A program made the position numbers and the translations under genes. Below are positions 27,183 through 40,881 of a stretch of 64,000 nucleotides of DNA, piece after piece; positions within the stretch are counted from its first letter, which is position 1; each line of letters opens with the position of its first letter. The stretch comes from Deinococcus arboris. Lineage in GTDB: Bacteria > Deinococcota > Deinococci > Deinococcales > Deinococcaceae. Location: the NCBI RefSeq assembly GCF_009755355.1, contig NZ_WQLB01000002.1, positions 124,001 to 188,000 on the forward strand, in the 5' to 3' direction. Under the pieces are notes generated by a model. It did not search any database. It saw only the letters and a program-made list of their open reading frames with translations, and was not told where the DNA came from.

Positions 27183-28616
27183 TTACCTCGACAGAATGTA
27201 GTTCAGGCCAGTTGCCGGATCCATCACGTGCAGCGCGCCGTTAAAGCCCACCAGGAGCTGAGTGCTGCCCGGCATCGGGTAGAGGGTCGCGCTGCTGCCC
27301 CGGCCCTTGCTCAGGGGCGTGCCCTTGGCCGGTTCAATCAGGGTGCGGTCCCCCGTGGCCGGATCAATCTTGACCAGCGCAAACGGCACCGCTGAAACCT
27401 GGACCTGGGTGGTGTACAGGGCGCCCCCGCTGTAGGCCAGCGCGCTGCCGATATGGGCGGCGCCCTGGCCTTTCTTGAACACCTGCGCCCCGCCCTGGTC
27501 GGTCTGCCCGGAAATCAGGCGGCGCTCGCCCGTCTTGAGGTCCACGCTGACCACGATATAATTGGGGTTTGGCCCGCCTGAGGCGTACAGCGTCGTTCCG
27601 TTCACCGCAAAGTCGCCAAACTGCGGCCCGGTGCCAGCCAGGCTGCTGGTCCAGGGAATCCCGCTGCCCTGCACGTTGTCCCCGTTGACATCAAAGCGCG
27701 AGACCGAGGTGCAGCGGTAATCATTCTTGGCGTCCAGCTTGAACAGCGCGAAGCCGGCGGCAATGGGCGCGTTGTTGCCCAGCAGGTACACGCTGCCGTC
27801 CCCATCAACAGCCATGTAGGGCATGGGCAGGGCCGGCGTGACCGCCTTTGCATTGACCTGCGTGCAGAAGTAGCCGTTGCCAGGCGCCGTGGGTTGGGGC
27901 TGGGGCGCGGGGGCTGGCGCTGCCGCCGGCTTGTTGCCGCCCAGGAGCCCACCCAGCAGGCCGCCCACATTGACGTTGCCGATGGGCGTGGACACTGTGG
28001 CGTTGGGCACGGTCGGCGCAGAGGTGCTGGGGCTACTGCTGGCCGCAGCAGGTCGGCGCGGGTCGGCGTATTTCAGTTCCACGCTGTCACGTACCCGCGT
28101 GTCGGCGGCCGTGGTGGGGGTCCACAGCAGGGTGCGGTCCCCGGTGGTGGGGTCAATGCGGATCAGTTGCCCGGCGTAGGCCACCAGTGAGCCGTCGGGC
28201 AGCCGCTGCACGTCGGTCACACTGCCCAGTGTGTACAGGTCCAGCAGGTCGCGGTCACCCTGCACCTGCACGCCCCTGCCCACCTTCTCGACGGTGTTCA
28301 GGTAACCGCTGACCACGCGGCGGTTGCCGGTGTTCAGGTCAATCGCCATCACCACGCCAAAGGGGTCGGTGTTGCGCAGGGTTTCCAGCGCCACGTACAG
28401 CGTCTGGCCGTCGGGCGTGACAAAGCCGCCGCGCAGCTGCTCACTGCCACCCTGGTAAAAAGAAGAGCCGCTGCCCACCGTGCCCACGCCATCTGGGGCG
28501 TTCTTGGCCACGCAGCGGGCGTTGGCCGTGTCTTTGGCGCAGTCGATCATGGTGGACAGGGCGTGGGCCTGCGGCGTCAGCAGGCCGAGGGTCAGAATCA
28601 GGGCAAATCGCTTCAT
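27183..28616 (-). CDS. Secreted beta-propeller-like protein
   Basis: A 477-residue protein starting at ATG 28616 behind CCGGAGGA. It has a signal peptide (KRFALILTLGLLTPQAHA) and blade-like repeats: LNTGNRRVVSGYL, DPTTGDRTLLWT, LKTGERRLISGQT and DPATGDRTLIEPA. A Pro/Ala/Gln-rich linker sits near the middle (KPAAAPAPAPQPQP), preceded by GGLLGGLLGG. The repeated motif of the form D-x-x-T-G-x-R suggests a propeller that may bind sugars or cell-wall components, but no enzyme motif is seen. It is an extracellular structural or binding protein of unknown role. Confidence 0.7.
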   Translation of the reverse strand: MKRFALILTLGLLTPQAHALSTMIDCAKDTANARCVAKNAPDGVGTVGSGSSFYQGGSEQLRGGFVTPDGQTLYVALETLRNTDPFGVVMAIDLNTGNRRVVSGYLNTVEKVGRGVQVQGDRDLLDLYTLGSVTDVQRLPDGSLVAYAGQLIRIDPTTGDRTLLWTPTTAADTRVRDSVELKYADPRRPAAASSSPSTSAPTVPNATVSTPIGNVNVGGLLGGLLGGNKPAAAPAPAPQPQPTAPGNGYFCTQVNAKAVTPALPMPYMAVDGDGSVYLLGNNAPIAAGFALFKLDAKNDYRCTSVSRFDVNGDNVQGSGIPWTSSLAGTGPQFGDFAVNGTTLYASGGPNPNYIVVSVDLKTGERRLISGQTDQGGAQVFKKGQGAAHIGSALAYSGGALYTTQVQVSAVPFALVKIDPATGDRTLIEPAKGTPLSKGRGSSATLYPMPGSTQLLVGFNGALHVMDPATGLNYILSR

Positions 28617-28734
28617 GAGGTTCCTCCGGGAAAGCTTGTAGACAGCAGCGCGGCACAGGAGCGCAGGGCAAAAGCCCGGCCCCACCGCGTTGATTGTGCC
28701 CGGAGTCTAGAACGTGAAGTTTCGCACGCCTGCC

Positions 28735-29754
28735 TCAGATGCCCTTGACTCGGCCCCGTTCCATCTGTAAAGCGGCGGCGCCAGATGAACGCTGCGGCCC
28801 GCCCACCAGTTCCATCATCCCGGTGCCGCGCGCGGGCTGGCCGGCCCAGGTGCCCTGCACCTCTATGGGGCCTTCCCAGTAGTCAATGCGGGTGCTGCGG
28901 CTGCGCAGTTCCTGCTCCTGGCGCAGGGCGCGCACCGTCAGGTCAAAGTCGTCGGCTTGCAAGTGCCAGCCCAGGGCGTAGGTGTGGCCCGCCGGGCTGA
29001 TCCACGTCTCGCCAGGTGTGGCCCGCAGGCCGGTCACTGCCCGCACCTGACCGCTGGGGTCCACCACACTGCCGATTAGCTGCGCCACCTCGCCGTCTGG
29101 CCTGCGCACCCGGTAGACCATCAGGTCGTCACCGCCCTCCAGATGAACGCTGAACCAGTCCCACAGCGCCGTCTGCCCCGGAATCTGATTGCCCCACTGG
29201 TGGTCCAGCCAGGCCTGGCCCTGCACGGGGCGCCCGTTGACCGTGCCACTCAGCGCCAGCCGCGTGACGCTCTGGTAATACAGCGCCCCCACCTCTGGCC
29301 CGCCGCTGTAGCCGGGCGGATGAATGACTGGTCCCTTCAGAGGCGTCAGGGTGAGGTCCAGCGGCCCCGCCTTGAGCTCGAAGGGCGCGGTGGAAGAGGT
29401 GCCCTGCTGCTGGAAAGTCCAGCCCTGCTGACTCAGGCGCAGCGGGGGAAAGCTGGCCTCGCCGCCCCCTGCTGGCTGTTCCAAGAAGCTTAGGCTGCCG
29501 CTCTTCAGGTCCGTCACTGCCACATGCGAAATCATCAGCGGGACCGGCAGCCGCGTGTCCCGCACCCGGAACTGCGCCCAGTGCAGCGCCAGCGCCTCGG
29601 ACGGCAGGTAAGCGCTGACATACCACCATTCCATCGGAAAGGTGTGCGGGCCGTAGTCCGCAGGGCTGGGCCGCGCGGCGGGGTCAACCGCCTGTTGCAC
29701 CGGGGCGCAGGCGCCCAGCAGCGCGGCGGTCAGGAGGGGCAGCAGACGTTTCAT
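28735..29754 (-). CDS. Lipocalin-like (CrtC/AttH-type) lipoprotein
   Basis: A 339-residue protein starting at ATG 29754, with a lipoprotein signal ending LLGAC. It has the AttH/CrtC double-lipocalin hallmarks: FPMEWWYVSAYLPSE near the start, HPPGYSGGPEVGALYYQSVTRLALSGTV, GQAWLDHQWGN and ALWDWFSVHLEGGDDLMVYRV. CrtC enzymes hydrate carotenoids, but lipid-anchored relatives are of unknown substrate. Given the carotenoid-rich Deinococcus envelope, a lipid or carotenoid-binding role is plausible. GGAG lies 5 nt before the ATG. Confidence 0.8.
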   Translation of the reverse strand: MKRLLPLLTAALLGACAPVQQAVDPAARPSPADYGPHTFPMEWWYVSAYLPSEALALHWAQFRVRDTRLPVPLMISHVAVTDLKSGSLSFLEQPAGGGEASFPPLRLSQQGWTFQQQGTSSTAPFELKAGPLDLTLTPLKGPVIHPPGYSGGPEVGALYYQSVTRLALSGTVNGRPVQGQAWLDHQWGNQIPGQTALWDWFSVHLEGGDDLMVYRVRRPDGEVAQLIGSVVDPSGQVRAVTGLRATPGETWISPAGHTYALGWHLQADDFDLTVRALRQEQELRSRSTRIDYWEGPIEVQGTWAGQPARGTGMMELVGGPQRSSGAAALQMERGRVKGI

Positions 29755-29763
29755 ACAGGCTCC

Positions 29764-29795
29764 GAACAATTCCGGAACATGTGCTGGAATTGTTC
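29764..29795 (-). promoter_or_regulatory. Inverted repeat upstream of the CrtC-like gene
   Basis: GAACAATTCC (29764-29773) and GGAATTGTTC (29786-29795) are perfect 10-bp arms with a 12-nt spacer, 10 nt before the start codon. It is a candidate operator or 5' hairpin. Confidence 0.5.
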
Positions 29796-29978
29796 CGACC
29801 GGACTGACCAAGCTGCGCAGCAGATGGAGAAAGAAAAGGACGGATTTCTGGGAATTGGGGTTGCAAAGCGCCGCAGGCGTGGGACGCCCGTCTCCCTCCC
29901 GGCTGTTCCGGAAATGGACAGAATCTGTATCACGGCCGCAGCCTATCCCTGTCTGCGCCGCCCAGCCAGCAAGGTTGA

Positions 29979-30006
29979 GGCCGACCCCCACAGCAGGAGG
30001 TCGGCC
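29979..30006 (-). terminator. Hairpin after livF
   Basis: A GGCCGACC/GGTCGGCC stem with a 12-nt loop lies 18 nt beyond the livF stop. It lacks a T-tract. Confidence 0.5.
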
Positions 30007-30024
30007 CCAGGACGCAGCAGGTCT

Positions 30025-33176
<3,152 letters not shown>

Positions 33177-33180
<4 letters not shown>

Positions 33181-34199
33181 ACCTTCTCCACGTTGCTCTT
33201 ACCGAGCAGCCCGGTGGGTTTGAAGATCAGAATCAGCACCAGCACCAGGAAGGCCCCGATGCGCTGGTAAGAGGCGTCAATCGCTTCCAGGTTGGCAATG
33301 CCCGTGACACTGCCCAGCACGCTCATGGCGCCAATCAGACTCTGGATGACGCCCAGGGTCAGGCCGCCCAGCACCGCGCCCGGAATCGAACCGATTCCGC
33401 CCAGCACGGCCGCCGTAAAGGCGATGATGCCAGGGTCAAAGCCGCTGTAGGCGTTGATGGTCCCGAATTTCATGCCGAACAGCACGCCGCTGATGCCGCC
33501 CAGCGCCCCGCCGATCAGGAAGGTCAGGCTGATCATGCGGTTGCCGTCAATGCCCATCAGGCCGGCCGTCACGCGGTCCTGCGCGGTGGCGCGAATGGCC
33601 TTGCCCATGCGGGTGCGGTTCACCAGATAGTTCAGCGCCGCCAGGCTGACCAGCGACACCACGATCACGATCACGTCCGTGACCTTGATGCGCACGCCGA
33701 TGCTGTTCAGGAAGGTGCCCACACTGGCGCAGGAACTCTCGGCGCCGCAGAACGGCCCGGAAAAGCCGGCGGGCAGGGTATAGGTCAGGTCAAAGCGGCC
33801 CTGGAAGCCTTCAATAATTCGCAGCACGTCCTGCAAAATCAGCGAGACCCCAATCGCCGTAATCAGCGGGACCAGTTTGGGGGCGCTGCGCAGGGGCCGG
33901 TAGGCCAGGCGCTCAATGAGCACGTTCAGCAGCCCTGAGACCAGCATGGCCGAGATAAGCGCAATGATCAGCTTCAGGTAGCCGTTCATCTCCACGCCGG
34001 CCAGCACGCGAAACACTTCAAAGCCGACCACGGCGCCGGTCACAAAGACCTCGCTGTGCGCGAAATTGATCAGCTGCAGCACGCCGTACACCATGGTGTA
34101 GCCCAGAGCGATGATGGCGTACACGAAGCCCAGCACCAGGCCACCGACAATCACTTCCACCAGGAACGGCAGCAATGTGGCGAGATCCAAAAAACTCAA
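33177..34199 (-). CDS. livH: Branched-chain amino acid ABC transporter permease LivH
   Basis: A 340-residue permease with eight or so helices and LivH motifs GLVLGFVYAIIALGYTMVYGVLQLINFAHSEVF, IRATAQDRVTAGLMGI and AAVLGGIGSIPGAVLGG. Starts are ambiguous. TTG 34199 sits directly against AAAGGAG, while TTG 34190, three codons later, has a 9-nt spacing. An insertion near FCGAESSCASVGTFLNS carries two Cys in an external loop. Confidence 0.93.
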
Positions 34200-34399
34200 C
34201 TCCTTTCTAATCCAGAGGTGGGGGCGCCGCCCACGGGGGGCGTGGCCACAGAAAACGGGGGGCAGAGAACAATGCGGCGTTCCGGCGCCTATCAGCGCGC
34301 CTACTTGGTTGAACTCCGTTGCTGCGCATCGTACCCCGTTTCACAAATGTCTGGTTCCAGCGGCGCAGGCTGCCTGTCCAGCTTTGGGGGTCGGCCCAG

Positions 34400-34463
34400 C
34401 CGGCCTCTTTTTCTACCGTTCTGGCAAGAAGGCAGAAAAAGAGGCCGGGCGCGTGGCCCGGCC
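34400..34463 (-). terminator. Internal terminator plus overlapping long hairpin between livK and livHMGF
   Basis: On the minus strand a GGCCGGGC/GCCCGGCC stem (34463-34443) is followed by TCTTTTTCT, a good intrinsic terminator about 40 nt after livK. Transcripts that read through can form a second 15-bp perfect hairpin (34434-34448 with 34400-34414) that uses the terminator's 3' arm and T-tract. This would set a higher level of livK than of the membrane components. Confidence 0.8.
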
Positions 34464-34501
34464 CCAGGGTGGTACGGGGTCTTTGGTGAAACCCGCTGCC
34501 C

Positions 34502-35659
34502 TTACTGCTTGACGGGCTTGACGGGGATGCTGGTGCTGAGCTTGAACTGCCCGCTGGTGACGTTCATCACGTACAGCGTGGCGGCCTTGCGGTCACCGGC
34601 CGAGTTGAAAGCCACGCTGCCCGACAGCAGGCCGGTGTAGCTGCCCTTGCGGATGGCGGTCTCGACCTGGGTGCGGGTGGGGAGCTTGTTGCCGTTGGCG
34701 CGCACGGCGTTCAGCACGCCCTGCACGACCACCTTGGCGGCGTCGTAGCCGAAGGCGCCGAAGCCCTGGGCGTCGTCGTTGAAGGTCTTCTTGTAGTTGG
34801 CGGCGAAGACCTTCGAAGCGGGCAGGGCGCTGATGGGCGCGGCCACGGTGGTGAAGTAGATGTTGTTGGCGTTGGCCTGACCCACGATGGTGGGCAGTTC
34901 GCCGCTGTCCAGGCCGTCGCCGCCGACCACGGGGGTCGCCAGGCCCGCTTCACGCAGCTGCTTGATGAACACGCCCACCTGGTTGTAGATGCCGCCGAAG
35001 TAGATGGCGTCGGGGCGCTGGAGGCGAATCTTGGCGATGATGCCGGAGAAGTCGCTCTTTTCCTCGGTGCCTTCGTTGGCCGAGACCGTCACGCCCTTGG
35101 CCTTGAGGGCCTTCTCAACTTCCTTGGCCAGACCTTCGCCGTAGGCGGTCTTGTCGTTCAGGACGTAGACTTTCTTGGCTTTCAGGTTGCCACTGATGAA
35201 GTTGGCACCGGCCGGGCCCTGGGCGTCGTCACGGGCCACGATGCGGTTCATGTTGGTCAGGCCGCGGTCGGTCACGCCGTTGGCGGTGTTGGCCGGGGAG
35301 ACCATCGCCACGCGGCTCTTGACCAGCACGGCGCTGGCGGGAATGGCCACGCCGCTGTTTAGGGTGCCCACAACGGCCATGATCTGGCGGTCAGCGGCGA
35401 TCTTGTTGGCAGCCGAGGTGCCGGTGGCGGGGTCAGCCTGGTCGTCGTAGGGGACGAGCACGAGGTCAAAGCCCAGCTTCTTGAACTGCGCTTTGTACTC
35501 GTTGACGGCCAGCTGCGCGCCGTTGCGAATCTGGCTGCCCAGGTCGCTCTGGCCGCCAGACAGGGGGCTGAGGCTGGCAATCTTGATGGTGGTCTGGGCG
35601 GAGGCGGTGCCCATGGCCAGGGCGGCCAGGACGGTCAGCGAAATCGCGGTCTTCTTCAT
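34502..35659 (-). CDS. livK: Branched-chain amino acid ABC transporter substrate-binding protein
   Basis: A 385-residue periplasmic-binding protein type I starting at ATG 35659 behind CCGGAGGA. It has a signal peptide (KKTAISLTVLAALAMGTASA), then the Leu/Ile/Val-binding pattern: IKIASLSPLSGGQSDLG, KSRVAMVSPANT, KVYVLNDKTAYGEG and PDAIYFGGIYNQ. It captures amino acid and delivers it to LivHM. It is the first gene of the operon, with a consensus promoter upstream. Confidence 0.93.
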   Translation of the reverse strand: MKKTAISLTVLAALAMGTASAQTTIKIASLSPLSGGQSDLGSQIRNGAQLAVNEYKAQFKKLGFDLVLVPYDDQADPATGTSAANKIAADRQIMAVVGTLNSGVAIPASAVLVKSRVAMVSPANTANGVTDRGLTNMNRIVARDDAQGPAGANFISGNLKAKKVYVLNDKTAYGEGLAKEVEKALKAKGVTVSANEGTEEKSDFSGIIAKIRLQRPDAIYFGGIYNQVGVFIKQLREAGLATPVVGGDGLDSGELPTIVGQANANNIYFTTVAAPISALPASKVFAANYKKTFNDDAQGFGAFGYDAAKVVVQGVLNAVRANGNKLPTRTQVETAIRKGSYTGLLSGSVAFNSAGDRKAATLYVMNVTSGQFKLSTSIPVKPVKQ

Positions 35660-35722
35660 GAATCCTCCGGATATAGATGCACTTCGGGCCAACTGTCCCG
35701 GGTGCGGTGTAGAGATGCGGCA

Positions 35723-35751
35723 ATTTTAGAAGCGGCTTTAAAGTCTGTCAA
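35723..35751 (-). promoter_or_regulatory. livK promoter
   Basis: The minus strand has TTGACA (35751-35746), a 17-nt spacer and TAAAAT (35728-35723), near-consensus for the housekeeping sigma factor. The 5' leader is about 57 nt. Confidence 0.8.
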
Positions 35752-36083
35752 TGCGCGCCTCATGAGTCGCCTTGAAATGTTTTTGTCAGAATGAGAGTGA
35801 GTCGGGAGCTGCGTTGCGCCCTGACTCCAAACGCTGGCAATACAATTGCTCAAACTGTGCCAGAGTTTCGGCGCCACTCGCTCGGATGAGGCTGGCGGCG
35901 CAAGTCTGTTTTGGGGGCGTGGTGGACAGCGGTGTCTTTCTGTCCCCTCACATTGCGCCCCTCTCTGGGCCTGGGCCCTGTCTGCGACGGCTTTGCTCCA
36001 GAATCCAGGTCAGTGGGGGAGGGCACGCCCCCGCTTCATGAATTTGTCAGTGGCTGCTGACGACGACTGCCGCTGGCTTCACC
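35752..36083. other. Intergenic region between livK promoter and glnA stop
   Basis: About 330 bases lie between the livK promoter and the 3' end of glnA. No gene is supported. GCAAT-ACA-ATTGC (near 35837-35849) is a small palindrome. No good terminator with a T-tract was found for glnA. Confidence 0.4.
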
Positions 36084-37445
36084 TCAAATCAAGTCCAGAT
36101 AGCGTTGCAGCTCCCAGGGGTGCACAGCGGCGCTGTATTCGCGCCACTCGGCCTGCTTGGCCTCCACAAAATGATCCAGCACATGTTCGCCCAGCGCGCG
36201 GGCCATGACCTCGTCCTTTTGCAGTTCTTCAACAGCCTCGCGCAGGTCGGTGGGCAGCTCCTTGACGCGGTGATGGCGCTTCTCGCGCACCGTCATCTTG
36301 AAGATGTTGCGCTGAATGGCGGGCGGCGGCTCCATCCCCTGCTCGATGCCGTCCAGGCCAGCGGCCAGCATCACGGCCAGCGCCAGGTAGGGGTTGCAGC
36401 TGGGGTCAGGCATCCGCACCTCGGCGCGGGTGGAATTGCCGCGTTTGGCCGGTATACGGATCAGCGCCGAGCGGTTGCTGGTGCTCCAGGCGATATTCAC
36501 GGGCGCCTCAAACCCCGGCACCAGGCGTTTGTAACTGTTGACCAGCGGATTGGTGACGGCTGCCATCCCGGCAGCGTGGTCCAGCAGCCCGGCTATGAAC
36601 TGCTCGGCAGTGCGCGACAGGCCGTATTCGCCCTCAGGGTCGGCAAAGGCGTTGCGGCCGCCCTTAAACAGGCTCAGGTGGCAGTGCATCCCGCTGCCGT
36701 TGACGCCCGGCATGGGCTTGGGTAAAAAGCTGGCCAGCAGGCCGTATTCCAGCGCCACGCGCTTGACCACAAACTTGAAGGTCGCAATGCGGTCGGCGGT
36801 TTCCAGCGCCGGGGCGTACCGGAAGTCAATCTCGTGCTGGCCGGGCGCGACCTCATGGTGGGCGGCTTCAATCTCAAAGCCCATCTCGACCAGTTTGTTG
36901 GTGATCTCGCGGCGGATGCGCTCGCCCTTGTCAATCGGGGCCAGGTCAAAGTACCCGGCGCGGTCGTGGGTGACGGTGCTGCCAGTGCCGTCCGGGGTGC
37001 GTTCAAACAGAAAGAACTCGGGTTCGGTGCCCACGAACATCTCGAAGCCCTTGTCCTGCGCGCGGGCAATCTGGCGCTTGAGCACCTGCCGGGGGTCGCC
37101 TTCAAAGGGGGTGCCGTCCGGCAAGGTCACGTCGCAAATCAGGCGCGCCACCTTGCCGCGCTCGCCTTCCTCGCGCGAAAACTGCGGGTAAATCAGAAAG
37201 GTGCCCAGGTCCGGGCGCAGCAGCATGTCGGATTCCTCGACGCGGGTAAACCCCTCCACGGCGCTGCCATCAAAAGTCACGTCGCCGCTCAGGGCCTTGG
37301 CAAACTGCGATTTGGGCACTTCCACGTTCTTGGTGGTGCCCAGAATGTCGGTGAACTGCAGGCGCAGAAACTTGACCTCCGCCTCTTGCAGCTGAGCCAG
37401 AATCTGCTCGCGGGTGGGCGGTGGGATGGGGGTACGGGGGGACAT
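36084..37445 (-). CDS. glnA: Glutamine synthetase type I (alpha subgroup)
   Basis: A 453-residue dodecameric GSI converting glutamate, ammonia and ATP to glutamine. Motifs: FDGSAVEGF, FVGTEPEFFLF, the ATP/Glu loop EVAPGQHEIDFRY, GVNGSGMHCHLSLF and NRSALIRIPAKRG. The region that carries the adenylylated Tyr in enteric GSI-beta reads NIFKMTVREKRHHRVKELP, with no such Tyr, so regulation by adenylylation is not expected. GGAGA lies 12 nt before the ATG. It is divergent from the type III enzyme. Confidence 0.95.
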   Translation of the reverse strand: MSPRTPIPPPTREQILAQLQEAEVKFLRLQFTDILGTTKNVEVPKSQFAKALSGDVTFDGSAVEGFTRVEESDMLLRPDLGTFLIYPQFSREEGERGKVARLICDVTLPDGTPFEGDPRQVLKRQIARAQDKGFEMFVGTEPEFFLFERTPDGTGSTVTHDRAGYFDLAPIDKGERIRREITNKLVEMGFEIEAAHHEVAPGQHEIDFRYAPALETADRIATFKFVVKRVALEYGLLASFLPKPMPGVNGSGMHCHLSLFKGGRNAFADPEGEYGLSRTAEQFIAGLLDHAAGMAAVTNPLVNSYKRLVPGFEAPVNIAWSTSNRSALIRIPAKRGNSTRAEVRMPDPSCNPYLALAVMLAAGLDGIEQGMEPPPAIQRNIFKMTVREKRHHRVKELPTDLREAVEELQKDEVMARALGEHVLDHFVEAKQAEWREYSAAVHPWELQRYLDLI

Positions 37446-37647
37446 GGACAGAGGGTCTCCAGGGGAAAGAGTGAGGTGGGAACGGTTGTGCCGAAATGCT
37501 ACGGCGTTCTCCAGCTAAAAGAGGCACGGTGCAACTTGTATTCACTGATTTGATCAGACGCTTTGACAAGTCGCAACAAAGTGCAAGCCAGAGTCGGCCA
37601 AACGGGACAGGTGATGTCGAAAGTCGCATCTTGTTCAGGAGAATGCG
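37446..37647. promoter_or_regulatory. glnA upstream region with nested dyads
   Basis: Within the divergent spacer lie the palindrome CTGAT-TTG-ATCAG (37545-37557) and, around it, ACTTGT (37534-37539) and ACAAGT (37566-37571). These are candidate operators for nitrogen control. No unambiguous -35/-10 was found for glnA. Confidence 0.4.
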
Positions 37648-37677
37648 TTGACCGCTCTCGGCTACCCCTCCTATACT
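37648..37677 (+). promoter_or_regulatory. Promoter of type III glutamine synthetase
   Basis: TTGACC (37648-37653), an 18-nt spacer and TATACT (37672-37677). The leader is about 94 nt. Confidence 0.7.
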
Positions 37678-37694
37678 CGCCGGCGAGGACGCCC

Positions 37695-37761
37695 GGCAGG
37701 GGCGGGGGCTTTACGTGGAATTGAGGGACGGACACCACGCGGCGCCCCACCCCGCCCTGCC
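37695..37761 (+). other. GC-rich hairpin in the 5' leader of type III glutamine synthetase
   Basis: GGCAGGGGCGGGG (37695-37707) can pair with CCCCGCCCTGCC (37750-37761) with one bulge, enclosing 42 nt. The ribosome-binding site lies just beyond it. It is a possible translational or stability control element. Confidence 0.5.
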
Positions 37762-37777
37762 GCGCACAGGGAGCGAC

Positions 37778-39934
<2,157 letters not shown>

Positions 39935-39951
39935 CCGAGCAGCAAACCTCT

Positions 39952-39987
39952 CGCGCCCCGGAAGCTAGAAGCCGGGGCGCGTTTCTT
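39952..39987 (+). terminator. Terminator of type III glutamine synthetase
   Basis: CGCGCCCCGG/CCGGGGCGCG, a 10-bp stem, is followed by TTTCTT. Confidence 0.8.
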
Positions 39988-40105
39988 CGTCCAGAGAGAT
40001 GGGCTAGAGGCTCGCCTTATCTACGTCAAAGCCGAAAGGTGGGGGAGTGCAGAGCCAAAGGGCAGCAAAAAAGCGATTTCCTGAAGAGGCCGACCGCCGC
40101 TCTGG

Positions 40106-40663
40106 TTACCGGGTTTCGGTCAGGAGAGGTAGCTGGGCTTCGTGGACCACCTGGGCCACCCAGCGCTGCACCCGCTCTGGGGTCAACTCGGGCTGGTTGT
40201 CCTCGTCCAGCGGAAGGTCCACAAACAGGTTGTTCTGCACGGCTCGTGAGGCGCCGAAGTCGTAGCCGGCCGTGCTGACCTTGCCAATCAGGGCCGCGCC
40301 ACTGGCCTGGGCGGCGGCGGCCAGAATCCCCAGCGCGTCCTGAAAGGTTTCTGGGTAGCCGTACTGGTCTCCGCAGCCAAAGAACCCCACCTGTACGCCG
40401 GTCAGGTCAAGTGCCTGGAAGGCCTCCAGCTGGTCTTCCCAGTCGTACTGAAGTTCGCCGATATCCCAGGTCGAGCAGCCGAGCAAGAGCACCTGATGCT
40501 CGGGCAGGCGACTCAGGTTGGCCTTGCGGATGTCCTGAGGCTGGAGGGTCAGGCCTGTCAGGCTCTTCAGGGCGTCCGCGATAAGGCCAGCGGCGTGCTG
40601 GGTCACGCCATTAGAAGAGCCGTAATACAGGCCCACTGTGCTTTGAGAAGGAAGTGAGGTCAT
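40106..40663 (-). CDS. Long-chain flavodoxin
   Basis: A 185-residue FMN electron carrier starting at ATG 40663, with AAGGAG about 10 nt upstream. It has the phosphate loop VGLYYGSSNGVTQHAAGLIADAL, the first flavin loop GCSTWDIGELQYDWEDQ and the second loop VGFFGCGDQYGYPETFQDALG. The length and inserted loop make it a long-chain type. Ferredoxin/flavodoxin reductases are encoded 2 kb away, and functional pairing is likely. Direct repeats sit in its promoter. Confidence 0.92.
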   Translation of the reverse strand: MTSLPSQSTVGLYYGSSNGVTQHAAGLIADALKSLTGLTLQPQDIRKANLSRLPEHQVLLLGCSTWDIGELQYDWEDQLEAFQALDLTGVQVGFFGCGDQYGYPETFQDALGILAAAAQASGAALIGKVSTAGYDFGASRAVQNNLFVDLPLDEDNQPELTPERVQRWVAQVVHEAQLPLLTETR

Positions 40664-40765
40664 GGGCGGTTTCTCCTTGGAGAGGCCGGCGGTCACTTGA
40701 CGGCCTGGCTGGGGCAAGAGGTTCTAGAAAAGAGCGGGCAGGGCTCACGTCCCAAAACTCCCTCT

Positions 40766-40794
40766 ATCCTGATAAACCTGATAGGAATAGTCAA
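40766..40794 (-). promoter_or_regulatory. Flavodoxin promoter with CCTGATA direct repeats
   Basis: The minus strand has TTGACT (40794-40789) and CAGGAT (40771-40766) with a 17-nt spacer. On the plus strand CCTGATA occurs at 40768-40774 and 40777-40783, inside the promoter. It is a candidate operator, perhaps iron- or redox-responsive. Confidence 0.5.
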
Positions 40795-40868
40795 GTTATC
40801 TTCTCTCTCTAGGCTGGACAGCACGGCTTTCAGTGGGCTGGGCAGGTGGAATGCAGCAGCAAGAGGAG

Positions 40869-40874
40869 TAAACT
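40869..40874 (+). promoter_or_regulatory. Leaderless -10 element (TAAACT)
   Basis: TAAACT ends 7 nt before GTG 40882. Confidence 0.45.
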
Positions 40875-40881
40875 GCCCAGT

